A stretch of 64,000 bases of DNA from Ampelocalamus luodianensis (Eukaryota > Streptophyta > Magnoliopsida > Poales > Poaceae), in NCBI GenBank assembly GCA_036346255.1, contig CM070622.1, positions 20,362,751 through 20,426,750 on the forward strand, in the 5' to 3' direction. Below the pieces are notes generated by a model. That model saw only the letters and a list, made by a program, of their open reading frames with translations, did not search any database and was not told where the DNA came from. The stretch's first letter is position 1, and every line of letters starts with the position of its first letter. This document shows positions 23,632-35,600 of this stretch, in pieces. The translations under genes were made by a program, and so were the position numbers.

Positions 23632-26600
23632 CTGTAAAATAAATGTGTGATGTATAAGCAGAACTAGCATACTAAACAACGTCAGCCATACAAGTTCAAT
23701 TACTCCTGTTTCTTACAGTAATATGGCAGAGGATTTTCTTACAGACTTCAACAAAATGCGTATAGATTATAATTGCATGGCTCATGGAGACGTGGAAATT
23801 TCCAATTTGTCCTTCATACCAGAGACCAGGAAGCAATTTACTACATACCACAGCCAACAACAGGTCAACAACCCTTTTACGTAGTAACACTATGCAAATC
23901 TTTATTAATTATTATGGTATATGGAAGGATAGTGGTAGAAGAGCACACAATGAACTGCTAACTGGCTTTTCCTTTACGTGACCGGGCAGAGGTGAAGAAT
24001 GGATTACAACTAGCAAGAAGGGAGAAAACTGATACTAGCAACCAAGTTATATAATTCAGTCCAAAGCAGAAAGCAATGTGACTGCATGACATAATCTCTG
24101 TTGATCTTTTTGCTTATCAAGTCTGAACATATCCGTTAGTTTATATGCACAATTGCTTCTAATGTGAAAATATTTGCAAATAAGGATGTTTTTAGACAGC
24201 CAGGACAAAGAGAGGAAAAAAGAGAATGTCTTAACCTCAACACCTCAGAAAGAAGTTGGAAAGGCTAACCTTCTCAAACTGAATAGGTTTCATTTGGAAT
24301 CCTGGAGGTAGTTTCTTGGCACATGCTTCCAGCTTGGTTAAAAGATCTTCGATAACAGAAGCATCGTCAACTGAGGCACTAGAGGGGTTAGTAGCTTGGT
24401 CATCTATCTCAATCTTAACCCCCCTCTTTGGCTCAAATTCAGGCACAACAACCTTACTTACTGCATCAACCAGATCACTTGTGTTCTTTGCCCAGTCAGG
24501 TATGGGGATCCCAAAAGACATCGCTCTCAATATGGAAGCGGCCAGTATGAAGTGAATGTGAGATGAACCAACAGCTGAAAATTGCAGCGGGTGAGGGAAA
24601 CGCTTCGGGGCAGACCAGAAAAGAGCACCCGTGCTAGTGGCAGCATCTTCAGGAAATGTGAATGTTAGCTGCTTCACACGATTAGCGAAGTAATCTTCAA
24701 ATCTGGAATAAAGAGAGAGAGAGAGAGAGAGAGAGCTAGAGAGGTTATTACATGGTATCTGAAGTCAGTGCAAAAAATACAGCCTATTTATTGGACGATA
24801 TATTCAAAGTGATATCATTTTAACTTAATAGTAGCCAAGGATACAAAACCCGTTACCGGAGGAATTCCCGGCCGGCGGGTGGTACCCGTAACCAGAGAGA
24901 GAAAAACCCGGCCAGTAACCGGTTCCCGGAGGGGTGGCGGGAAGAAAAAAAAACAACCGAAAAAAATTGCAGTTTGCTTTTGCTTTTTTGATCTTTTTCA
25001 CATGGGATGCTGGCCCCCTACCCCCTCTTGCTGTTGGCTAGTTGGCTGCATGTGAGATGTGAGTGCAGGGGCATGTGAACTTGTCCCCCTCTCTTTCTTT
25101 TGTGTCTGCACTCTGCAGCCTGCTTGCCTCCCCTCCCTCCATTTGCAGCAGCAGCAACAGCCCTCTCGCCTCCCTCCATTTGCAGCAGCAGGCCAGCAGC
25201 CTCCCTCCCTCCCTCCATTTGGTACCTCTCTCTTGCCTCCCTCCCTCCATTTGCAGCAGCAGGCCAGCAGCCTCCCTCCCTCCATTTGCTGCCTCCCCTC
25301 TATTTGCAGCAGCAGCAGGCAGTAGCAACTAGCAAGTGCAACGGCAGCAGCAGGTGCAGTGGCGGTGGCAGCAGCAGGTATATCCATATATGCTCAAGTT
25401 CTCAAGTTTCTTCATGTAAGCAAGATATGAAATGATGCAGATATACATCTTTTTGTTGTTGATTGATGAGCATGTAAGCAAAATGGTGTTTTTGACATCA
25501 ACAGGTTATCAGTAAAAATATCTTTTGTCATGATACTTCATAGTTCATATAGACATATTAAATTTGGAGACTCAAGAAACTCTTACATAAACAATCTCAT
25601 GATATTGTTTGGTTGGCCATGAGTTAATTATTTAGTCACATGGCAACATGTTTAAACTGATAGACATATTCCTGAACTATTTGAATTAGGCCAGAATGTT
25701 GAGTAAATGTGTAGCTAGACTCAGTTTTCATTTCTTCTCATCATTGTCATGCTGCCCAACATCAGTTTAAGTGTCATGGGTGTTGTGTTTCTTTAGTCAT
25801 CGATATTTACAAAATTGACCCATTTTTCATCCTATATGGATTATAGTAGGTGATAGCTCCTAAATCTATCAATGTTAGGAACATGGAGAGAGACTAGGAG
25901 GTGCTGGTTGGAAGTGCAGATATTGTAATCTAACGAAATCAGGCGGAGGTGTCACCCGCCTAAAAGAACATCTTGCTGGGAGACACGGAGATGTTGTTGC
26001 TTGCAGTAGGGTTCCGGCGCAAGTCCGAAGGCTCATGCTGGCAAGTCTTGATGAAACGAAGGCAAGAAAGAAAGCTATTAAAGATGAACGACTCCGAATG
26101 GAGCAAGTTGCAAGAGAACCTGTAGCTCGTGGCCCTTCATCTCAAGATGTCTTCGATGATGACGAGGAAATGCAGATGGAATGGGCTCGCCGAGAGTCGT
26201 TGGAGGTACACCAGCTCCAACAAAGGGCAAAAGCCAGGGGTGCAACGTTTGAACATAGTGGTAGCAGTGCAAGTGGTAGGGGAAGTGGTGCCATTTGTAC
26301 AATGTTTGGCAGGTCACATTCTGTGAGAGTTGATTCTGATATTTTGGCAGCTCGGGCATCCCGGCAAACCCGCATTAATACAACAATACGTGGAGACTCT
26401 AGGTCGAAACTTGGGAAAATTTGGTCTAAGTGGTTTCATAGTGATGGCATTGCTGGAAAAAAGGCAGAGTGTCCTTATTTTCGTGCTGCTATTAAAGAGA
26501 CACACAAACTTGGTGAAGGCGTGGCGCCACCAAGAGGCCATGAAATCGATGGGGCATATCTTGATGCTAACGAACAAGATATAAAGGAGTATGTGGCTGA

Positions 26601-29600
26601 GTTCAAAGATGACTAGGGTATATATGGAGTCTCTATCATGTGTGATTCATGGTCAGGACCTACACAGATGAGTATTATTAACTTCATGTTGTATTGCAAT
26701 GGAAGAATGTTTTTCCATAAGTCAGTGAATGCAACTGGTGAGATGCAAAATACTGACTTTTTGTATCGTGAGATACGTAAAGTTGTGGAAGAAGTTGGAG
26801 TTCGACATATTAAGCAGATTGTGACTGACAATGGTGCAAACTACAAGAAAGCATGTCAACTCGTCATTGAAGAGTATCCAACTTTAGTCTGGCAGTCGTG
26901 TGCGGCACATACCATCAACCTCATGTTGAAGGATATTAGCCAATTCAAAGAGGTTGCTAGTGTTGTGAAGGCGGCGAAGAGGATTTGTCGGTTCCTATAC
27001 AGCCACGGTCGCCTCCATAATGAAATGTGAGAACATATTGGAGGAGAGATAGTTCGTCCAAACACCACAAGGTTTGGAACGACATTTGTTTTCTTAAAAA
27101 GTTTTTGGGATAGAAAAGACAAGTTTATGAAGTGGATGGTGTCAGATGTGTGGAGCTCCAACCATTTGTCCACGACTGAAGAAGGAGAATACATGTATTC
27201 CTGTCTCACATGTAGACAATGGTGGACCTCTATGCATTAGGTCATTAAAGTAATCGAACCGGTTTATCGACTACTAAGATTTGCAGACCAGTAGAAACCC
27301 GCAACTGTGGCAAGACTGGTTGGAAAAACATATGAACTCAAGCAAGAACTTGACGTCGCATTTGCAGAAGATGATGCTATCTGTGATCGTGTTATGGAGG
27401 TAGTTAATAAAAGAATTGCAATGCTCAAGCACCGCACCTATATACTTGCACGCAAGTAGATAGTTTCCTAAATCCTAACACATATTTGTTGTATTTTTTC
27501 TAACATTGTAAGTGTGTTGAATTCTAAACTTTGGACAGCGGCGGTGCTAAACCCACAGAGCCACAACCTATATGGTTTGGGGAAGAATCCATCCCTCACC
27601 GTTTCCGTGACAACAGCAATTCAAAGAATAGCCGATACACCCGAGGAGGCAGTGCAGGCTCTAGGTGAGCTCAAATTCTATCGTAATCGACGTGGCCTAT
27701 TTGCTTCAAATGAGGCTCACATTAGTGCATCTCATCTTATTGTAGGTATGTTGTTATCAACTTATATATACATAGAAAATCAACCGTCACTATGAGTTCA
27801 ATATAATTTTCATGTTACTTGTAGCTATATGGTGGATGACTTTTGGAGCGGAGACACCAACACTACAAAAATATGCCTTGCGGATTGTCTCACAATGTGT
27901 TTCCTCCAATAGATATAAACGTAATTGGAGCACATTTGCTTTGGTGCATACACAATTGAGGAACCGTCTTGGGTACAAGAAACTGCATAAACTCGTATAT
28001 GTCCATTACAATCTAAGGCTGCGATTGCAAGAGCATGAGACTAGAAATGAGGATAGAGATGTAAATCCTTTTGGCGATCTAATTAATGCCACTATGTACG
28101 ACAGGGATAACCCCATCCATGAGTGGCTTGATAGCTCCATGATAGAATCAGAGCCCGTACTAGACGAGGAAGGTGAGCTCCCTATTCCATCCAAGATTAT
28201 AGTTGATGCCATCCCTGAGGAGGAACTGGAAAAAGCACTAGATGATCAACCGTTGAAGGAATAGACGAAGACAACTATTGGCAAAAGTCATCTTGGGAAA
28301 AGGAAATATTGTAGCCAACAGACTGCAAAATTGGCTGCAGACTTTGCCTCTCTTACACAAACAAAAAAACGAGAGGCTGATAAGAAGAAAAAGAAAATTC
28401 AGGAGGACATTGTGGAAAGCGATGACGAAACAGAAAGTCCACCATCTGATGAAGTGCAGTACCAAGAGTCTGGTGACAGTAGCTCTCCATCGTCTGATGA
28501 TGGCGCTGATGGTGAGAAAACATTGGAATTCACCTACGAGAAAAATTTCACGCATGCTACCCAGGATGAAGATCATGGTTGTCATAAGACTCATGCTGGG
28601 AAAACAATTCATACGACCTACGTGAGGGGTAAGAGTCGTAAACAAGATCGTTCCCAGCCACATGACTCTTCTTCCTATGAATCCCATGCTAGTTTAAAGA
28701 CTGATGGACGTCGAGATGCCAACCTATTACCTTATGGTGATGATTCTCATTCTTCAAAAATTTCTTCTTATCCTACTCACCATTACGGTCTTGTCCCTTT
28801 CAACAACAATTCAAGAATGGTTTATCAGTGGGTGGAACCCGAATATTACCAACAAATTTATAATTATTGGCTACAACATGCTCATGAAACATACACTTGG
28901 GATCAATACAAAGCCTACCTTGCTCAATATGGAGGACTTGTACTCGTTGATAACAATGAGTACATTGCACAACCTTCGCGCTTCTCGACAATATATTGGT
29001 ATGAATTGCTAGTTTGCTATACCATTATTGTTTATATTGTTTTTAATATATTAGTCAAGTTATTATTCATTACAATTATCTTATGTTTTTATTATTTTAG
29101 ATCTTTCTTGAGTACTTGGGAGAGAGTGCGCTGAGAGTGAAGCTAGCAAGGTTTTCTCTGTTTTTTGCAATTGCTACTTCATTAAACACTCTACAATTGC
29201 TATTCACCAACTTTCCTTTTCTCATCGGTTTACAGTTTTTACGTTTTTCGATTCTGGCCAGAACCTGGTCGGAGAAAATCGAATTCAAATTTTGATTGCC
29301 GAATTTTAGCCGATTTTTTCGGTTTCTTAGATGTCGGCCGACTTCGTCGAACCGTTCACCCTGGCGGGATTTTGCCGTGCGGTTCTTTGATCCTCGCTCA
29401 GAATGTGGGTTCGAAATCCCAAAAACCGGATGAAATTCGCTTGAATTTGCTTAAAAATGGGTCGAAATTTAAAATTTGAATTTGCTTAAAAATGGGTTGA
29501 AATTTAAAATTTGAATTTGCTAAACCGGAACATTTACCGTCGGTTTTGTGATTCCGGTCCCACAGTAAGGCAGAGTTCTTGGCGTGAATGTACGGTTTTA

Positions 29601-32600
29601 CTCACGATAGTAACTATAGAAGTGTTATGGAGAAAGGAACGAAGGGCGTAGCACAACTATGAACAGTACCACAGGTACTGTAGCACAGTTATTCCCGTAT
29701 ATGCCAATTGGTTTCCTTGAATAAAGAATAGTTAATTAGACAGGTTATTTTAGGATTCCTTATCTATCAAGTTATTATTAGGGATATGATCTTAATTATT
29801 ATGAAGGTTATTTTTAATAGTTGTAAAGATTAGATTAGATTGATAGGATTCCTTATAGATTATTTTTTAGACGTTAAGTCGGACTGTTCCTATAAAAGGG
29901 ATAGCATGTATCCATTATCAATCAAGCAATAAGAAATCAAAAGTTCAACTAAACCTCAGAGCCTCGCTACCTCGACAGAGAAAAGCCCTGCCAGCGGTTA
30001 GATGAGGGCGAGTGCCCTACCATCGGTCCTCGGACCCGTACCCCAACAGTTATCTCAACATTTGGTATCAGAGCCAACTGTTGCTCTGTCATCCATGACC
30101 AGCAGCGGGGGTTTCGATTCCATAACAATCAGCGACATGCTGGGTCGCATGATTGAGATGCTTGAAAAGATGCTTGATGTTCCGAAGGAGGAGAGAAGCC
30201 ACGCCAGGAGCAAGGAAGGTTCCACCAATCCGCTGGCCTTGACAACCCTACCGGCTACGACCTTGGCCAAGATGGAGCAGAAGGAGGTGACACCTGTCGT
30301 CGCCAACATGGCTGCGCTGCCACTTCCATCACTTCCAGAACTAGCACCGCTAACAATGCCATTTTGGTCGTCATCACCAACACCTCAACGGGCAACGCTG
30401 CCCTTGGCTGCACCCCTGGTACGTTCGCCGAGGAGGGTTCCAGCGGTGGTATTTTCCGCGCGACCGGCCGACAACATGCCCTAAGCGATGCGGAGCGCAA
30501 CGACTGAGGGGCCAACGCCACCGTCGCGCGTCCTCTCCGCCATCATCACGCTCCGTGGCAGTACGGGCGTCACTACTTCCCCATGCTGGTTGCCTATGTC
30601 GCCGACGTCTATCTTCCTCGATGCCACATCATGCTAAGGCGTTTCTTTCTTGGGCGTCATATGTCGGAGTGTCGCTGATCTGCTTTAAACGAACCGACGC
30701 TGGTACTAGATACTCTTGTCAACATGGGACTACCAAGGACTTCAACCGTGGCCACCACCGCAGCTCGAGGACGAACTGCCTTGCCGCGAGGGGTGTAATG
30801 TTATGGAGAAAAGCAGGCGAAGCGGAACAGTAAGCGCGACCATGAGCATGATACCATGGATGCATGTAGTACGATTATTTCCATATATACCACTTGGTTT
30901 CCTAGAATAAAGAATAGATGATAGACAGGTTATTTTAGGATTCCTTATCTATCAAGTTATTATTAGAGATATGATCTTAATTATTAAGAAGGTTATTTTT
31001 AATAGTTGGAAAAATTAGATTAGATTGATAGATTTCTTTATAGATTATTTCTTATGCGTCAAGTCGGACTGTTCCTATAAAAGGGATAGCATGTATCCAT
31101 TATCAATCAAGCAATGAGAAATTAAAAGTTCAACTAAGTCTCAGAGCCTCGTTACCTCAACAGAGAAGAGCTCTGTCGACGGTTAGATGAGGGCGAGTGC
31201 CCTACCATCGGTCCTCGAACCCGTACCCCAACAGTTACATGACAGAGCAGCAGTTGGCTCTGATACCAAATATTGAGGTAACTGTTGGGGTACGGGTCCA
31301 AGGACCGATGGTAGGACACTCGCACTCATCTAACCGCCGGCAGGGCTCTTCTCTGTCGAGGTAGCAAGACTCTGAGGCTTAGTTGAATTTTTGATTTCTC
31401 ATTACTTGATTGATAATGGATACATGCTATCCCTTTTATAGAAACAGTTTGACTTGACGCCTAAAAATAATCTATCAGGAAACCTGCCAATATAATCTTT
31501 CCAACTATTAAAAATAATCTTCCTAATAATTAAGATCATATTTCTAATAATAACTTGATAGATAAGGAATCCTAAAATAACCTACCTAATCAACTATTCT
31601 TTATTCAAAGAAACCAATCGGCGTATATGAAATAATTGTGCTACAGTACCACTGGGTACTGTTCACATATGTTACAGTGCCCATGGTACTGTTTATGGTC
31701 GCTACTATGGTCGCGCTTACGCCGCTTCGTACCTTTCTCCATAACAGGAAGTGAACCAAAATCAACAACGAATTATTTAATTCACTAAAAAAATGAACAT
31801 GTCGAGGAGATAAATCATACTTCAGTCTTGCCCAGGTTATGCAATCTTCAAATCTATCACATCGCTCCTTGTCAAGGCATTCATATACACGCTCGAGCAA
31901 TTCCCTGGCTTGAGCATCACCTGCCTTTCTCATAGCAGCAGCATATTGAGAAGGATTAGACATAAAAGAGTTCACTTCACTTGGAGTTTTCTCTAGCAAA
32001 CCCTCAAACTCTGAACGAGCCCATGTCAGACAATGGTCAATATTGTGCGGAAAAGAATGGACTGTGCACATGGGTGCCTGCTTCTCTGGAGGATCTCGTG
32101 AAGCTCCGTAGTTTTCAGTAAGGTGAGGAATTACCATTTGTGTATTACATTTTGCACCCAATGTTCCAGATTCCAAGAGTGGTTTCTGGAAGTACAAGCA
32201 TCTCATGTCCATGTACACCCTAGCATTAACATTATCAAGTGCATTAATGGCAACATCAAGGCCCTCCCAGAATGCATCATGGAACACATGCTCAGTCTCT
32301 GGACAGGCACGATTCTGAAGAGCATCAATATGCAGGCTGGAGTTGATAGCACTAGCAGCTGTAGTGGCTACTGTAGATTTAGCCTGACCAATATTCCAAT
32401 CACGAAACAGAAATTGTCGGCTCAAGTTACTTTTCTCAATTACATCATCATCTGTTATGGTTAGCTTTCCTTTACGACCGCAAGACACTCCCATTAAAGC
32501 AAGGTTCTTCAAGAATTCACATCCAAGAGCACCAGATCCCACAACAAAAACATTGGCGTCTCGCATCTTCTTCTGAAGCTTAGAACCAAAAACAGAAACT

Positions 32601-35600
32601 TGAGCATCGTAACGGCTATTCAATGGCTTCAAGTCTTTAGGGTCCAATGGGTAGGTTGGCAGAGATTCTACTGAGTCAAAATAGAAGAACTGCCAAAGAC
32701 AAAAAGTTTTTATCAGAAAAAAACAACAGATTGCCATAAGACTAAAATATTTTACAATTCATGACACACACCTGGTAATGAGGATGAAATTTCCCAGAAC
32801 ATGCCTTCATAACTTCTTGGCCAACAATACCACCAAACATTGCAGCCATTGGGTTAAGAACAGATCTAGAACCACTTGCAAAAAGTCGTAACAACTTCTC
32901 ATCAAGCTCATCCATCTTGTAATCAATTGTGGCTTCATTAATAGAAGCAGCAAACTCCACAAGACTTTGAGCATCCTGGTCACAACCAGCACCAGGGAAG
33001 CGCCCAAATTCTTTCCTAAACTTATCCAGAGCTAGAAATGCAAAGTGAAGAAGAGGAGGACGCTCATACTTTGAGAAATCACTCAAAAGGAAATTCCCTG
33101 GTTCTCTTATAGAATCTCTCAGACTCTTGAACTCTAAGATCATTGGTTCTTTCACCTGTGTAACAATTCCACCTTTTGCATAAATGCCAAAGTTACTTGT
33201 ATCCTCCTGGATGCAAAATGAAAATGGCCTTGCATTAATTATCTTCCTTGGCTTGCCATCATTCAGTTCTGTCATCCCCCGGACCTCCGAGAATACAACA
33301 AGATCACCATCTTGGAATTCAAGGTGCTCATCATCAACGCAGGATACCATTGCAGGATTGTCATTGCTGATGGATGCGATTATACCAGTATGTGGATCTT
33401 CACCATCAACATCAAGAACAGTGAACTCAGGCCCAAAGTCACAAAATACACTACCAAAAAGACCACATACTTCTGCTTTGATAAAGGAAATTGGAGGGTG
33501 ATGGCTGCGACAATAATCGTTAAATTCAAATGCCTTGTCTAGATTTATGTCGGTGAAAACAACAGCCTGCAGATCAGATAAGTACAAGTGTGGTCAGTAT
33601 ATATGGTATAATAGCTGGTAAACACAGGGAGTTATGTTGACATTTTATCATAAAACACATGCACACTGCAACAAAACATTCAGCACTGTTATCAACTAAA
33701 TAGTACATAATGGTGTCCAACTATGTAGCTTTAGCTATACACACTGGCTTGGTTACCAACTAAATAGCTCACATTCAGGTCACATGAAGAGTTCAAGTAG
33801 GTCAACTATAGTTACAGATTATCCATGTATCAGTCAAGCCACACATAATGAAACAAAAGAATTCTAGTAGGCCCTACAAAAGAATTACATTTGGCACTAT
33901 GAGCACCAGCACACTCAAATAAAAAAGAACAATTACCCATCAGCATAGAATCAGGTACTGAGCACTGACATCGAATGCAGATCAGGGGGCGGAAAAAATA
34001 AAAGATCACGCCAAAGGCCAGCGTAAATTTACCTATTACAATCCAAAACAGAAATTAACTCGGCCATATAAAAACATATAATATCATTCCACGTCACTTT
34101 GGGTAGGGTTCACAAATAAAAAGTTTTTTTTCTCAACCTTGACTATGGACTATCAATGGAGAGAATGGAAGTAACAAAACGGGAAGTGACAAATTATTAC
34201 ATGGTGAACAATTAACAGACCTGGAACTTTGAAAGGTGTTCATTCGTCAGTCCTTCCGTTAGGGCAGATATAAGAACAGCGTTGTTAAGTTCTTGTAGCT
34301 TTGCAACGCAAGCAACAGCCCTGTTCTTCCCAATATCATCCTCAGATAGAAAGAAATTGCATGATAGGTCCCACATTTCCACATTTTCCGCATCATGTAG
34401 GGTGACAGACTTAACACCCGCCAAAGCAAGATTCTTCGCTGTAGAGAAGAATTTTATTAGTTTCAAAGATCACGCAATCCACATACCAATAACAATAAGC
34501 GAAACATGCATTAGCATGTGTGCACAGACACATAGGAAAGAAGAAAAAAAACTGCCCGTTAATGACTATGTTACTTGCCCAAGAGGACATGAAAATGCTA
34601 GACATTATTTACGTTCCTAACTTTCTGGGCTGAACAGGAGAAAAAAGGGGGGAAATAAATACAAATCACTTATCTAGTACATTCAAAGTACTGGAGTCTG
34701 GTTTCGAAGCCCGTCTCCTGAGCCGCTCTCGGGCGACTCAGGGGGTGCACACCAGCCACTGCGCAAGAGCTCCCGACCGCCACCTTGTACCCAGGCAGCT
34801 TCTTTCCTTTGGCGCTAGCTGACAGATCCGGGGACACCCCGTCGTTCCCTCTCTGGAGCTACAGCAGGTGGAGGCGGCGGCCGCATATCCAGATCCAGAT
34901 CTAGATCTCCGACAACCCCCCGTTTCCCTCTCCGCTAGTGGTCGGCAAGCACCGGCACGCCTGCGGCAACGGCCCCATCTGCGGTCGGGGCGGGCGCGAG
35001 GTTGGATTTGATGAGTTGCGCGAGCACCCAGGTGCCATCACCGCCGCCCCGTCTGTCGCACCCGTGGGCTAGAAGGCGCTGCCGCCAAGGGTGTCTTGGC
35101 GGGCGGTGCGTAGAGTTGCCGGGCAACCTCCCCTTGCTGCTGCCGGTGTGGGCTGGGAGGCGTCCCCGCCGAGGGACCTTTCGCGGGGTGCCGTGGAGCT
35201 GCCGGACAGTTTGCCTGGAGCGCGTCGGGAGGATCCCCCGCGGGGTGAACGGTGCTCCATGCTGGGGAGGTCGCCAACGTCGTTGACAGCAGCGGTCGCC
35301 AGGAGCCACCATGACCGGCGAACACGTCAAGTCGGCGGCGGCGTGCACAAGGGGCATGCCGCTCAAGTTCTACCACGGTTGTGCCGGACACGTCCAGAAG
35401 CCACCAAGTGTGCCATCGGCATTGAGACCATCAAGTCGCAGCAATCCGCCGTGTCAGAGAGCCCTCCTCACCCCCAGACCCGGAGTCCCCATCTTCCCTC
35501 CCCAACCCTCGTCACTACAAGTGATGGTGTGGCTGCGGAGAGGAACCAATCCTACTGCATTACCAGGGGCGCTCCAAGTGTAGACCGACGACCTGAGGAG

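Larger units (their letters stand above)
24840..29570 (+). mobile_element. Degenerate hAT-type DNA transposon in UBA1 intron 4
   Basis: Contains a decayed hAT transposase gene (25900-29290) flanked by CCGG-rich subterminal sequence at both sides: ACCCGTTACCGG at 24852 and GTCGGTTTTGTGATTCCGG near 29540. Left ACAAAACC and right GGTTTTGT suggest terminal inverted repeats. I could not fix the ends or an 8-bp target duplication. A CTCCCTCCATTTGCAGCAGCAG tandem array (25120-25325) and two copies of a 39-bp AT-rich unit (29450-29520) lie inside. It runs opposite to UBA1. Confidence 0.6.
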
